Of a stretch of 64,000 nucleotides of DNA, positions 25,851 through 35,661 are shown in pieces. The position numbers and the translations under genes were made by a program. The stretch comes from Chaenocephalus aceratus (taxonomy: Eukaryota; Chordata; Actinopteri; Perciformes; Channichthyidae), in NCBI GenBank assembly GCA_023974075.1, contig CM043787.1, forward strand, positions 38,130,137 to 38,194,136, written 5' to 3'. The notes under the pieces were generated by a model. It saw nothing but the letters and a program-made list of their open reading frames with translations, was not told the origin of the DNA and searched no databases. Every line of letters begins with the position of its first letter. The first letter of the stretch is position 1.

Positions 25851-25949
25851 GGTGAGACATCTCACTTCATGTTACTCTGGGAGCTGGGGTTACGTAAGTG
25901 ACCTATAGTTCTCATTCATAACACTCCGTTCGATGTCTCACTATGGGAT
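25851..25949. repeat. DIRS internal complementary region
   Basis: 25851-25908 is the reverse complement of the left outer end 25612-25668 with a few mismatches. 25909-25949 is the exact reverse complement of the right outer end 31325-31365. The two halves abut at CCTATAG then TTCTCATTC. In the DIRS replication model this region templates the joining of both ends into a single-stranded circle. Confidence 0.88.
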
Positions 25950-25959
25950 ATTGTAGCTC

Positions 25960-26610
25960 CCGTATTGCCAGACGAGCTTATCTCGAAAATCACCAACCAA
26001 CCAGAACTTTAACAGGTAGAGCTCTGACTCAACCAGGTGCCCAGCACTGCTTGAGTCAAACTGGGAGTAGAACGTCCAGACTGTTAAAAGGCGGACAAAA
26101 GTGAGCGGCGAGGACCAGCTCGCCGCTTGCACCAATGTCTTGGATGGGAGACATCCTGGACAGAGCCCAGGATGCAGCCAGACCCTGAGTCAAAAGAACT
26201 CGCGAACCCGAGGGTGCCTGCGAACTCTGACTCGTATGGGCCCCACAGCAATTGCTTCCACAAACAGTGGGAGAGCCGTTGCTTAGTAACAGGCTTGCCC
26301 TTATAAGGGATAGCCCAGGACACAAGGGGCTTGGTCATTATGACGAAGCACCCTGATCTGTCCCTGTACGTGCGTAAAGCACGGGCTGGATACGGCAAAT
26401 CCGGCCGCTGTTCCCCGGAGGAATACAGTGGATGCCTCAATGTCAAATATGGTACCTGAACCAACCGCCTTAAAATAAAGGCAGGGTTGGGCTTCAACCA
26501 CACTCTGTTTGCCCTGGGGCGAACCGAGTGCCTGAAGACTGTACAGATAGCGCATGAGTGCCACTGGCTCTCTTTGCAGCTGCCAGGGTCAGCTTCATGT
26601 CACACTGTAT
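25960..26610 (-). pseudogene. DIRS tyrosine recombinase, degenerate
   Basis: The frames at 26503-26084, 26325-26056 and 26135-25941 (minus) together carry the carboxy-terminal core of a DIRS tyrosine recombinase. Visible pieces in order are WLKPNPAF, ALRTYRDRSG, LVSWAIPYKGKPVTKQRLSH, GLAASWALSR and AASWSSPLTFVR. Such enzymes join the circular cDNA to the target by R-H-R-Y chemistry. Frameshifts separate the pieces: one near 26490 joins the upstream frame and another lies near 26150-26200. Where the family has a conserved His...Arg box before GLAASW, the sequence reads VLLTQ, so both residues appear replaced. This enzyme should be inactive. Confidence 0.8.
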
Positions 26611-27502
26611 TCAGATTGTACCACTCACGGGCCAGGCCCATAGAGCCAAGCGCTCTGGGTGTGGGTGAAAGATCGCCCCCCCGCTTGGGACAGTATGTCC
26701 CTGCGTAGTGGGAGCTGCCATGGCTGCCCGCACAGCAGCTGATATATCTCCGCTAGCCAGTACATAGCTGGCCAGTGTGGAGCTATCAGAATAAGTGTGT
26801 GACGTTGCTCTCTCACTCTGGCCAGAGTTGGAGGTATCAGAGCCAGGGGTGGAAACGCGTACAGAAGGCCCGGGGGCCAATCGTGCGCGAGTGCATCCAC
26901 GCCTAACGGTGCATTCAGATCACGCATCGAAAAGAACAGCTGACACTGAGCGTTGTCTTTCGATGCGAACAGATCCACCACGGCTCTGCTGTAACGCACC
27001 CACAGCTGGCTCACAATCCTTGGATGTAGAGTCCAGTCTGCATAGAGTGGTGCACCTCTGGACAGTATATCTGCCCCGAGGTTCATCACTCCTGGTACGT
27101 GCGTCGCTCTCAGAGAGAGGAGACGTCTACCGCTCCATAGGATAAGTTAGCGCGCCAGTGTGTGTAACTGGAGAGAACGCAAACCTCCTTGACGGTTAAT
27201 ATACGATATTGTGGTCGTATTGTCTGTCCTCACGAGGACGTGATGTCCCCTGAGGAAAGGCAGAAAGTGTCTTAGGGTGAGAAACACCGCTAAAAGCTTC
27301 AGGTAATTTATGTGCGCCTGCTGGAGGTCTCTGCTCCAGAGACCCCTCACCGGGCGACCTTCATAAATACCTCCCCAACCTGTCAGACATGCGTCCGTGG
27401 TGACCACTTTCCGTGAAAGGACAGCACCCATAGGCACACCTCGTATTAGAAAAGTCGGGTGCAGCCAGTGGCGCAGTGCCATTACGCATTTCACAGTAAC
27501 CA
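26611..27502 (-). pseudogene. DIRS RNase H domain and connection, degenerate
   Basis: The frame 27857-27147 carries VVTTDACLTGWGG (first catalytic Asp), INYLKLLAVFL and VRTDNTTTISYINRQGG (Asp). It ends at an in-frame TAA at 27147 after HTLAR. The frame 27089-26625 continues with GADILSRGAPLYADWTLHP, VDLFASKDNAQC and LLYAFPPLALIPPTLARV, the usual region after RNase H in DIRS pol. Its last residues shift frame, since HPHPERLALWAWPVSG appears in the neighbouring frame at 26670-26611. The position of the family's catalytic Glu in the LELLAV motif is Lys here (codon AAG), which would abolish RNase H activity. Confidence 0.85.
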
Positions 27503-28431
27503 TCACACCCCGCGCGCCATGAGCCCCAGCAATCGCAGGCATGATCTGAAGAGAACATGTTTGTGCAGCTGGAAAAGAGCAAGACAAGCTCTGAAAGCTT
27601 TCACTCTTTCCGCTGACAAGCGAGCTGAAAAGGGCACCGAGTTCAGGCGTAAACCCAGGAAGAGTATAGTCTGCGCGGGGCACAACATGCTCTTCTCTGT
27701 GTTTATTATGAAACCCAGGTTGAGCAGGTGCTTTACGAGGACATTTGTCTGCGTAACAGCCTCCTGCTCCGACTGTGCGAGAAGCAGCCAGTCGTCCAGG
27801 TAGGTCGCCAGGCGAATACCCTGTTGTCTCAACGGGGCTATCGCGGCTTCCGTACATCGTACAAACACCCTTGGACTGAGAGACAGACCAAAGGGGAGTA
27901 CTCTGGGGAGTACTCTGTATTCATAACACTCCACTTCGAGTGATAGAATTACTAACAAAGAACTGCTAACAGAGCACTTATATACTAATAAAGGACTGGC
28001 TTATCTATAGCCGGTTGAGTAGCACTTGAAATACTTGGCTCTATGAAACCTGATGTACTTATATGATTCTGTTTTCTTCAAGGTTGTGTCTTCCTGGTCG
28101 AATGCACTTATTGTAAGTCGCTTTGGATAAAAGCGTCAGCTAAATGCAATGTAATGTAACAACAGATCCCCTGAAATGCGAATCTCAGATATTTCCTGTG
28201 TGGGTAATATACTGGGATGTGAAAATACGCATCTTTCAGGTCGACTGATGTAAACGAGTCATTTTGTCGCACGAGCCGCAGCAGAGATGTGTGAGTGAGC
28301 ATTCTGAACTTATATCTTTTTAGATATTTGTTCAGAGCCCTCAAATCAAATATTGGCCGAATTCCGTTCCCTCCCCGTTTGGGAACGAGGAAGTACTTGG
28401 AATAGAAGCCGCCCTGACTCGGCGGGTACAA
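27503..28431 (-). pseudogene. DIRS reverse transcriptase, split by an insertion
   Basis: The amino-terminal half (28431 to 28162) carries FYSKYFLVPKRGG, RPIFDLRALNKYL and motif A VDLKDAYFHIPV. The carboxy-terminal half (27923 to 27503) carries LPFGLSLSPRVFVRC and motif C YLDDWLLLA, then the LGFIINTEKS and FLGLRLNS motifs. YLDDW is typical of DIRS reverse transcriptases. A 228-base SINE-like insert at 27929-28156, flanked by TAACA, sits between motif A and the FGLSLSP motif. Next to it a 12-base tandem duplication repeats the residues RVLP. The frame shifts again near 27503-27520 into the RNase H frame. Catalytic Asp residues of motifs A and C are visible, but the gene cannot be read through. 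Confidence 0.9.
27929..28156 (+). mobile_element. 5'-truncated SINE-like retroposon inserted in DIRS pol
   Basis: TAACA occurs on both sides (27924-27928 and 28157-28161). The insert begins CTCCACTTCGAG and ends with the tail TAAGTCGCTTTGGATAAAAG, then AATGTAATG. It matches, inverted, the larger copy at 43955-44297 along its whole length. It stops where that copy continues for about 110 more bases, so it is 5'-truncated. Orientation is plus, opposite to the DIRS genes. Confidence 0.88.
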
Positions 28432-28433
28432 TA

Positions 28434-28900
28434 GATATAGCCCTCTTTTCTAGGAGTGAGAGAATCTCTTTCTCCAGAATGAGGGCTGACTCTCCTCGGG
28501 CCTGCGAGTGCAGAATGCCCGAGAAGCGAGGAGAGGGTGACAGCGAATTGGAGTCTGTAGCCCCGTGTTACTGTCTTGAAAACCCAAGCAGATGATGTGA
28601 GCATCTTCCACTGCATGCTCCTTAGAGCCAGTGGAGATGTCACATCTCCTCCTCTCTGAGTCACTATTTGTTGTGTTATGGGGCCCTCTAGTGTCTGAAC
28701 ACAGTGGTGCCCCTTTTCGACAATACCCACCGACACTGCGCATGCGCGTGACGGTGGTGCCTTCACAACCCCAGCCGGCACTGCGCATGCGCGTGACGGT
28801 GGTGCCCTTAAAGCCCCAGCCGACACTGCGCATGCGAGTGGCGGTGGTGCCTTCACAGACCCGCCAGTAATCCGCCTTTTGAGAGATGCCGTAGCTGCTC
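28434..28900 (-). pseudogene. DIRS pol amino-terminal region
   Basis: Several minus frames hold pieces that precede the reverse transcriptase in DIRS pol, including a WVFKTVTRGYRLQFA segment encoded near 28565. Frames change at about 28520 and 28440, so it is not continuous. The part at 28730-28866 is a 45-base minisatellite encoding repeats such as APPSRACAVSAG. Confidence 0.65.
28730..28866. repeat. 45-bp minisatellite, three units
   Basis: Units start at 28730, 28775 and 28820. The core TGCGCATGCGCG is self-complementary in its centre and fits the consensus of the transcription factor NRF-1. The third unit has TGCGCATGCGAG and is imperfect. Forty-five bases keep the reading frame, so it adds 15-residue repeats to the pol amino terminus. 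Confidence 0.9.
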
Positions 28901-29027
28901 TCAGAAGGGGAATAATTGACGGGCTGTTTATTGGTTTTATTGATTTTCTTTTAATTTTTTTTTTTTGAGCTGCGCCCTCGGCCTGAAGCCTGGATGCGTC
29001 AGCGGCAAATGTTTTATAACAAAAGAA

Positions 29028-30736
29028 TCAACCAATGTGTGTGTTTGTGCGGACTTGAGGATGGTGTTGAGGCATCTCTCGAGGCGGCGGGAACACATTC
29101 AGAGCTGGGGAATGAACTTCCAGCTCTGTCACAGAGGGGAGAAGGAGGGGCTGTCCCGCCGCTCGCTTCTTCTTCCTCGACTGCTGGCCGAAATTATGGG
29201 TTGGCTGAGCCTGAGCTGCAGCCGGAACTGGAGATTTTCTAGGCCAGCTTGCCCTTGTCTCCAGCCTGGTCTGGGGACTCGGGGCGGGCTGCGACCTCTG
29301 CGTCTTCGGTGCTTTAAACCGAGCAGAGTTCGAGGCAGCTTGGGCGAAGGACTGCTGCTGCGAAGGCAGGGCTGGACCCTTCGAGGGAGGCAGAGGTGGA
29401 GTGCCTCGTCCGAAAATTCCCTCGGGAACGATGGGCATATCCAGCACATCCTCCTTTTCCCAGTCTGGGAGGTTGGTGAGGTTGAGCCATCTCGCTCTTT
29501 CCTGCACCACCATGATCCCCATTACCTTGCCCGTGGCCTGGACGGTGCAGCGTTGGACACAGAGACAAATGTCCGTGACCGCTGCCATCTCGTCCAGAGT
29601 GGCTGCCCCCGGGTTACCCGACAGGTCCTCGCAGATCTCCGCTTGGTAAGCGGTTAGCAGCGAGGACACATTCAGGGCCCTGGCGGACAACGCTGCAGCT
29701 TTGTAGGACTTTTCAGTCATTGTCGACTGAAAACGGTCCGACTTTGCTGGCAGCGTGGGGTTCCTGCTCGGTGACGGGCCCACCTTCGGTAGGAGGTGGG
29801 CCGCTACTAGCGGTTCCATGGGCGGTATGCGGAGCAGGCCGAGCTTCTCCATTCCGTCACAGTCTAGGGAGGAGGCACCCTGGATTGGGACCTTGTTGCT
29901 GAAGGGCCGGTCACTCCACGAGACCAACACCTGATCCAACATCTCCGGGAAGACCGGAAGGAGTTGCCTCTTTTTCCCCGCTGCTTGGGGAAGATGTTTT
30001 CCCTCGTAGCGGGACCTGGAGGTCTCTTGGCCATTTCAGGCCACGGGACGTTGAGTCTGGCCGCAGCGCGTTTACACACGGCCTGCAGGTCCATGCTCAG
30101 ATCGGGCGAAGCTGGTGTACTATCGCCCGGGAGAGCAGCCCTCGCTCCAGGCTTTGCAGCCTGAGCCGATGACATGAAGGTGTCCTCTTCCTGTTCATCC
30201 GACTCGGACAGGAGGAACGCCAAGGCGTCCTCTTCTTCATCCTCCTCGTAGTCCAGCTCGAGGACATCCTCCGCGGGTGAGACCATGGTGAGGTCTAACC
30301 GGGAGCCCCAGCTTGGTAAAGTGCGGGGACCCGTTCCCGCGTGTCTTGCCGTCACCGGGTCCCGGCCTGCCAGGGCGCGGGATTCCGGTTCTGTAGCCAT
30401 CGCAGATAATGAGCCCCAGACCGACACGGAGAGGGGTTCACTCTCTGTGGCGGACGCCCCCGTGTCTTGACTGCCGGCCGGCGGGTCAGTGGACATGGGG
30501 GGGTCCTGTTCCGACAGGCTAGCTTGTCGTGCTAACCGTCGGCGGAGGCTCTTTACGGTGAAGCGGACACAATGCCCACACGAGCCGGGGTTGTCGATAG
30601 CGCCTCGGGCGTGCTCCAGCCCGAGGCAGGACCAACCGACCTGGTGTGTGTCTGTGCCCGAGATCTTCAACCCGCAGCCGCAGAGTCGAGCCACCGAGTC
30701 CCTGACTCCTCTGGTGTGAGGGAGAGGGGCGTCCAT
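29028..30736 (-). pseudogene. DIRS gag with one frameshift
   Basis: A minus frame from the ATG at 30736 (MDAPLPHTRG) carries a cysteine/histidine cluster (CGCG, WSCLGLEH, GSCGHC), a long acidic stretch (DYEEDEEEDALAFLLSESDE, then EQEED) and the segment DLQAVCKRAAARLNVPWPEMAK. It then shifts frame. The second part, open to 29028, holds SFQSTMTEKSYKAAALSARA-like and DMPIVPEG pieces and ends in a glutamine/proline/lysine-rich tail. Comparing the three frames, the break falls at about 30026-30030 and looks like loss of one base. Gag would form the particle and bind element RNA. An upstream frame extension to 30805 exists, but the ATG at 30736 starts the conserved part. Confidence 0.8.
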
Positions 30737-31191
30737 CTTGTTCGCCTCGTGGCGTGGAGAGGGCCCGCTCTCGACAGGTAGGATGGGAGAAAAAGATGTT
30801 ACCACCTTGTCCTTAATCCGGAGAAAAGGACTGTGTGGGTCTTTTATTCCCGGAGAATACTGACTGGTGTGACAGTATGCTCTTTTAATCCTTTCTTCCT
30901 CCGTGGAGAAGAGAAAAGAAAAAACGTCCTCGCTACCGTGGTGTCGATAGAGAGGCAGCGAGCTAGCAACAGGTGTGCTGCTAGCTTAAAAAATCAGACC
31001 TACCTTACTTTCTCGGGAAGAGAAGGGCGAGGTCGATTTTAATACTAACTGCGTTAGTACTACCGTCTTCCTGCGAAGCAGATGGAATAGCCGGCGAGCG
31101 CCCGTCAACCGAAATGTGTATTTGGGTTCAGTCTGTGGACAGTTAAGCTTGTCCGGCTACTGTAGAGATGTGCTCTGAAGCGCGAAGAGGT

Positions 31192-31366
31192 GTTTGAATG
31201 ACGCATGCGTCGTGGCGTAAGCTACTTATAGGGGGTGAATTCCCTGGCGCTGACGTCAAGATCACCAGCCAATCAGGATTGGCGTAATGAGATTGATGCT
31301 TCTGTTTGCTCCGCGATGAGGCGCATCCCATAGTGAGACATCGAACGGAGTGTTATGAATGAGAAC
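31192..31366 (-). repeat. DIRS right inverted terminal repeat with promoter-like motifs
   Basis: Inverted copy of the left terminal repeat. Read on the minus strand, towards gag, it presents TGACGTCA at 31258-31251, about 20 bases later CTATAAG at 31231-31225, and then the palindrome GACGCATGCGTC. A cAMP-response-element-like site upstream of a TATA box, pointing at gag, makes this the likely promoter. Confidence 0.88.
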
Positions 31367-31410
31367 TGCATTGTTTTCATCTGAACTGTGCTTGCAAATG
31401 TACAGGCACA

Positions 31411-31870
31411 TACCCAGCTAGCGGGGAACGTTCTCACAACTGTGGCTAACATTACCTACAGGTTCTAATAAGGTTTTAAAGAAACGTTTTAATCTGATAT
31501 TCAAAGAACCTTTTTAGGATGTTTATTTTTTCAAATAATGTTCCTATAAGGTTTAAGGTTAACTAAGACATAACATTTTAACTGCAACATTCAGAGGATG
31601 TTTTGAGGATATTATTGAAGCCTGCGATGACAAAGTGTTTTCTAAAATGTTCCTTTAATGTGATATGTTAACAAAGGTGGAATGTTTTGCGTCCAACATT
31701 CTAAGGATGTGTTTTGGACATTGTTGGGTAACTAATTAAAGATGTTCTTTATAAAACATTCCCTCAATGTTACATGATAACCAAAGAAGAACATTTTGAA
31801 AGCAACATTTGGATAATGTTTTCAGGTTATTCTTTTTTTATAAAACGTTCCTGTGATGCGAAATATTAAC
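31411..31870. repeat. repeat with diverged 109-bp tandem units
   Basis: It starts with ACCCAGCTAG, the same terminus as the element at 32038-33230. Inside, the phrase GTTCCTnTAAnG, followed about 50 bases later by CAACATTnnnnGGATGTTTT, recurs at 31540, 31649 and 31758, with a shorter step to 31848. That gives a 109-base period. The rest of the element appears truncated near 31870. Confidence 0.7.
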
Positions 31871-32037
31871 ACGGTCATGGTCAATGTCAGATTTATTTGT
31901 AGTGCGCTTTACAAACTTGTTGCATTTGTTTGAAAAGGATGTTTAAAAAAAAATCTGATGTCACCACATTTTCCTTTTTTAAAAACAAACAAACACGTAA
32001 TTCATGATATTGCATATTTGCGTAGGCATGTCTGAGT

Positions 32038-33230
32038 TCCCAGCTAGACATTGTTGGTTCTAAAAACATTCTGAGAATATTACCATTCATTGTTCTAGGA
32101 ATGGTTTCATCGAGAAGTTTTATTTTGGTTCCTCGAATGTACTTCTGAAAGGTAGGATAACGTTCTCTAAAGACGTTCTTAAAGTGTTTGGTGATAACAT
32201 TGTTCGAACATTATACCCCAAGTGTTTTTGTTGTTTATGCACATATCTCTATTGTCATATGGATCGAATAACACTTAGAAAACCAAAGACAGACATAAAG
32301 AAGAACGGACCGACTATCACTGCCCGTCCCTTAAACCCCTGTTAGTGTTTGTATGTGTTTGTTTCTACTGTGTGTGTCTCTCTCTCCACCCCACCTGCCT
32401 GCTGGTCTGCTCTACACGGCTGGGAGCAATCTCCAATCAACCACACCTGCAACCTGCTCATCAGCCACACGATGAAAGCCTGCAGCCTGCACTCATTCCC
32501 TGCCGTTTTGTTGCGTGCCACTCTAGCTTTTTGCCAGCATATTCTTTGACAACTTTGCCTGCTTTTGCCTCACGCTCATTTGTGTGTCTCTCCCAGGAGG
32601 AATCCAAGGCCTTCCACACTCCCAAGACCAGCCAGGCCTCTCTACCCTGGAACAACTGTTTCCCACTGCCGCCATAACCAACCTCCACTCCCAGCTCCCC
32701 TTTTCTAATAAACAAATGTTGCTTTCACCAGCTGATTCCGATTCATCCTTGTATGTCTTAATAGTCAAATTCCAATAGTTAAGTAAACTATCATAATCAT
32801 CCTAATGACCACAGTGGTCAGTCCACTTCCCCAGGAATTTTGAGTTGAACAATTACAGGAATATTATGTCTTTATGTTCTAATAATGTACAAATATTTTA
32901 GCAAATTGTTACCACAGACATTTGCATAATGTTTTAAACAAAGCATCTTATCCTTCTCTAAAATAATAATATTCTGGCAATATAAAAAATCTAACTTGCA
33001 GCTGAAAACGTTTTAAGAATAGTAGGGCATAATGTTCTAACAATGTTATAAAAAAACATTTTAGGAAGGTTATCATCAAACATTTTAAGAATGTTTTTAG
33101 AGAACGTTATCCTACCTTTCAGAAGAACGTTCTGGGAACCAAAAGAAAACTTCCTGCTGAAAACATTCCTAGAACAATGAATGTAACATTCTCAGAATAT
33201 TTTTAGAACCAAAAAATTCTAGCTGGGTAT
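32038..33230. mobile_element. non-autonomous DNA element with long inverted arms
   Basis: 32038-32218 matches the reverse complement of 33026-33230 over about 185 bases, with scattered mismatches and small indels. Shared parts include GTTCTAAAAA, TTCTGAGAAT, AAAGGTAGGATAACGTTCTC and the outer CCCAGCTAG. The interior has no transposase frame. Its middle, 32340-32780, is CT-rich and LTR-like with AATAAACAAATG near 32706, and could be a nested solo LTR. Superfamily is not determined. Confidence 0.75.
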
Positions 33231-33411
33231 ATGCTATAATCCAGAGGATTGTGTTCCTGATGACATAGTTAGAGTTCAATTAAGTAACCTTTCAAATCTT
33301 TACTATATCAAAGTGTCTGCTTTGATAGATCTTCAATTATATTGTCCAACTACTTAGCGAAAATGAAAGAAAATGACATCAAATGAAAGCTGACGCTGTT
33401 CTTTGACTTCA

Positions 33412-33870
<459 letters not shown>

Positions 33871-35564
33871 TCATCATATTAGAATAGGAGGATCTCAAAT
33901 CTGCATTAAAGTATATAATTTAGATGTAAAATCATGCATTTGATTCCTGCCTTGCATACTTCAGATATTAAAGAAACAGACATTTCTATCCTGTGCCTTT
34001 TATCTTTCACATGTGTACAGGTATTTACAGGGTTTAAAAAAAGAGGGAATTTAGATTCATGCCACTGCGATGAAAGTTAATTATACATGTTTATGTTATG
34101 TCCTCCAAGACCTTTAAAAAAAAATGTAATTGCTAGTGTTGGGGAAAACTAAGTGAGCACAGCTAAACTATGTGATATGTGCCAAGCCAAGTGTTACTAG
34201 ATAACAAGCCCCTGTCCTCGCGTGCGACTCCAACATAATGCAACACATGGCTCACAGCCTCCCATGACACCGGAGCATATGCCATGAAAAGCTTTCATAC
34301 AGTGATGCATATGAGTGCATACAGTATATATTTAGATTCAAGGCTGCAAACCTTTTAATCCTAGTGCTGTGATCCACTTACCTCCAACCAGAGATAACTT
34401 GACACATACACCGTTACACACTTGCACAGATTACTGTATGGTGTTGTTTTAACAGCATGTACCATTTGATCCCAATGCTCACTCGTAAAAATCCCATGAA
34501 ATTAAATAATGTAACATTAAAATATGCAGGCATTAGAATTTGTAGAATCCTAATATTGAACATAGCTTATGTATGTCATTTACATTAACTATAATATTTG
34601 CACATGCACAAATGTACGCATACAAGCTAAGCCAGCTTAAGCAGAGAATATGTTATAAGAGCAGTCCATCACACAGAACATTAGCATTATGTCGACCTTC
34701 AAATGTATAAATGTATCCGCCAAAATATGGTATTATAATTATCTAAAACAACTTGCTTGAACTTGTTTTAAAGTTAGAGAAACGTCATTGTCATCTGATA
34801 ACATATTCCTTGGTATGAGGGGGGATATGATCTGGTGTAGAGGCCATCTTTACACTTATCTGTGCTATCTCAGCAGGACTTTAGGCACTCGACAGTTCCA
34901 CTGGGTGTCAGTCGCTGCCGACTACTAGCATACATGTATGAGCGTATTTCACGGGGGACAGAGCTGCACACACACATGGACAGCAGAACAGACTCTATAC
35001 ATCTGGCTGGGTTTTGAAGAATTAATGAACAGCTTTTAAGTGTGAAGTTCAGCGAGACAAAAAAGGCAGTAAATAAATAATAAAGCAGCTCTTAAAGCAG
35101 CCAACAGCTATGTTAATGTGTAACAAATCTGAGGAAATCTTTACAGTACATGTAACTGCAGCAGTCAAAATCAAACCACAGACTGCACTAAACAAAAACA
35201 GAACAAAACAATCCAGAGAAGACAAGCACTAGCTAAAGGAAAACAAAACTGACCAGATTAACAGTTGTGGTTCCCAAAGTAACTTCTATTAAACAAAATA
35301 AGTATTATATGGTTAAAATAGTGTAGTATCAGATGTCAAAGCAAAACGCGAAGCCAAATAGTAATAATATTAAATAACACAGTCAGTATTTAAGGACCCT
35401 GTTTTACAGTATGTCTCCTTTGAGTATCCACTTATCTTTGCTCGTTTACAAACTCTGTCTTCACTTCTTTATTGCCACATTTCATCCTCTGCTTCTCTCT
35501 CCTCAAGAAACATGTTACGCATTGCACTCCTAGAGCAATTGCAATATACAGGACAAGTTGTGCA

Positions 35565-35566
<2 letters not shown>

Positions 35567-35655
<89 letters not shown>
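35567..35655. repeat. (TG)n microsatellite
   Basis: About 44 uninterrupted GT units, then a short GA run. Confidence 0.97.

Positions 35656-35661
<6 letters not shown>

Larger units (their letters stand above)
25612..31366 (-). mobile_element. DIRS-1-like tyrosine-recombinase retrotransposon, degenerate
   Basis: Gene order on the minus strand is gag (30736 to 29028), reverse transcriptase and RNase H (about 28900 to 26611), then tyrosine recombinase (about 26600 to 25960). This is the order of DIRS elements, which use a tyrosine recombinase instead of integrase and insert without target duplication. The ends are inverted repeats (25612-25806 and 31192-31366), not direct LTRs. Near the 3' side, 25851-25949 is complementary first to the left outer end and then to the right outer end, which is the internal complementary region used to form the circular intermediate. 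All genes carry frameshifts or stops. A 228-base SINE-like insert splits the RT. The element is about 5.5 kb without that insert. Confidence 0.93.

Noticed and set aside
25654..25908. 84-codon frame beginning MRCLTMGCASSRSK, with a near copy on the minus strand at 31143-31331
   Set aside because: It is a read-through of the DIRS terminal repeats, duplicated because the repeats are inverted copies.
26795..27145. Plus-strand frames opposite the DIRS genes (also 28965-29657 and 27459-27803)
   Set aside because: They are antisense shadows of the minus-strand gag and pol frames, which carry recognisable motifs.
31540..31860. Regularly spaced repeats considered as a CRISPR array
   Set aside because: Units are 109 bases, diverged along their whole length without unique spacers, in a fish genome and inside a mobile element.
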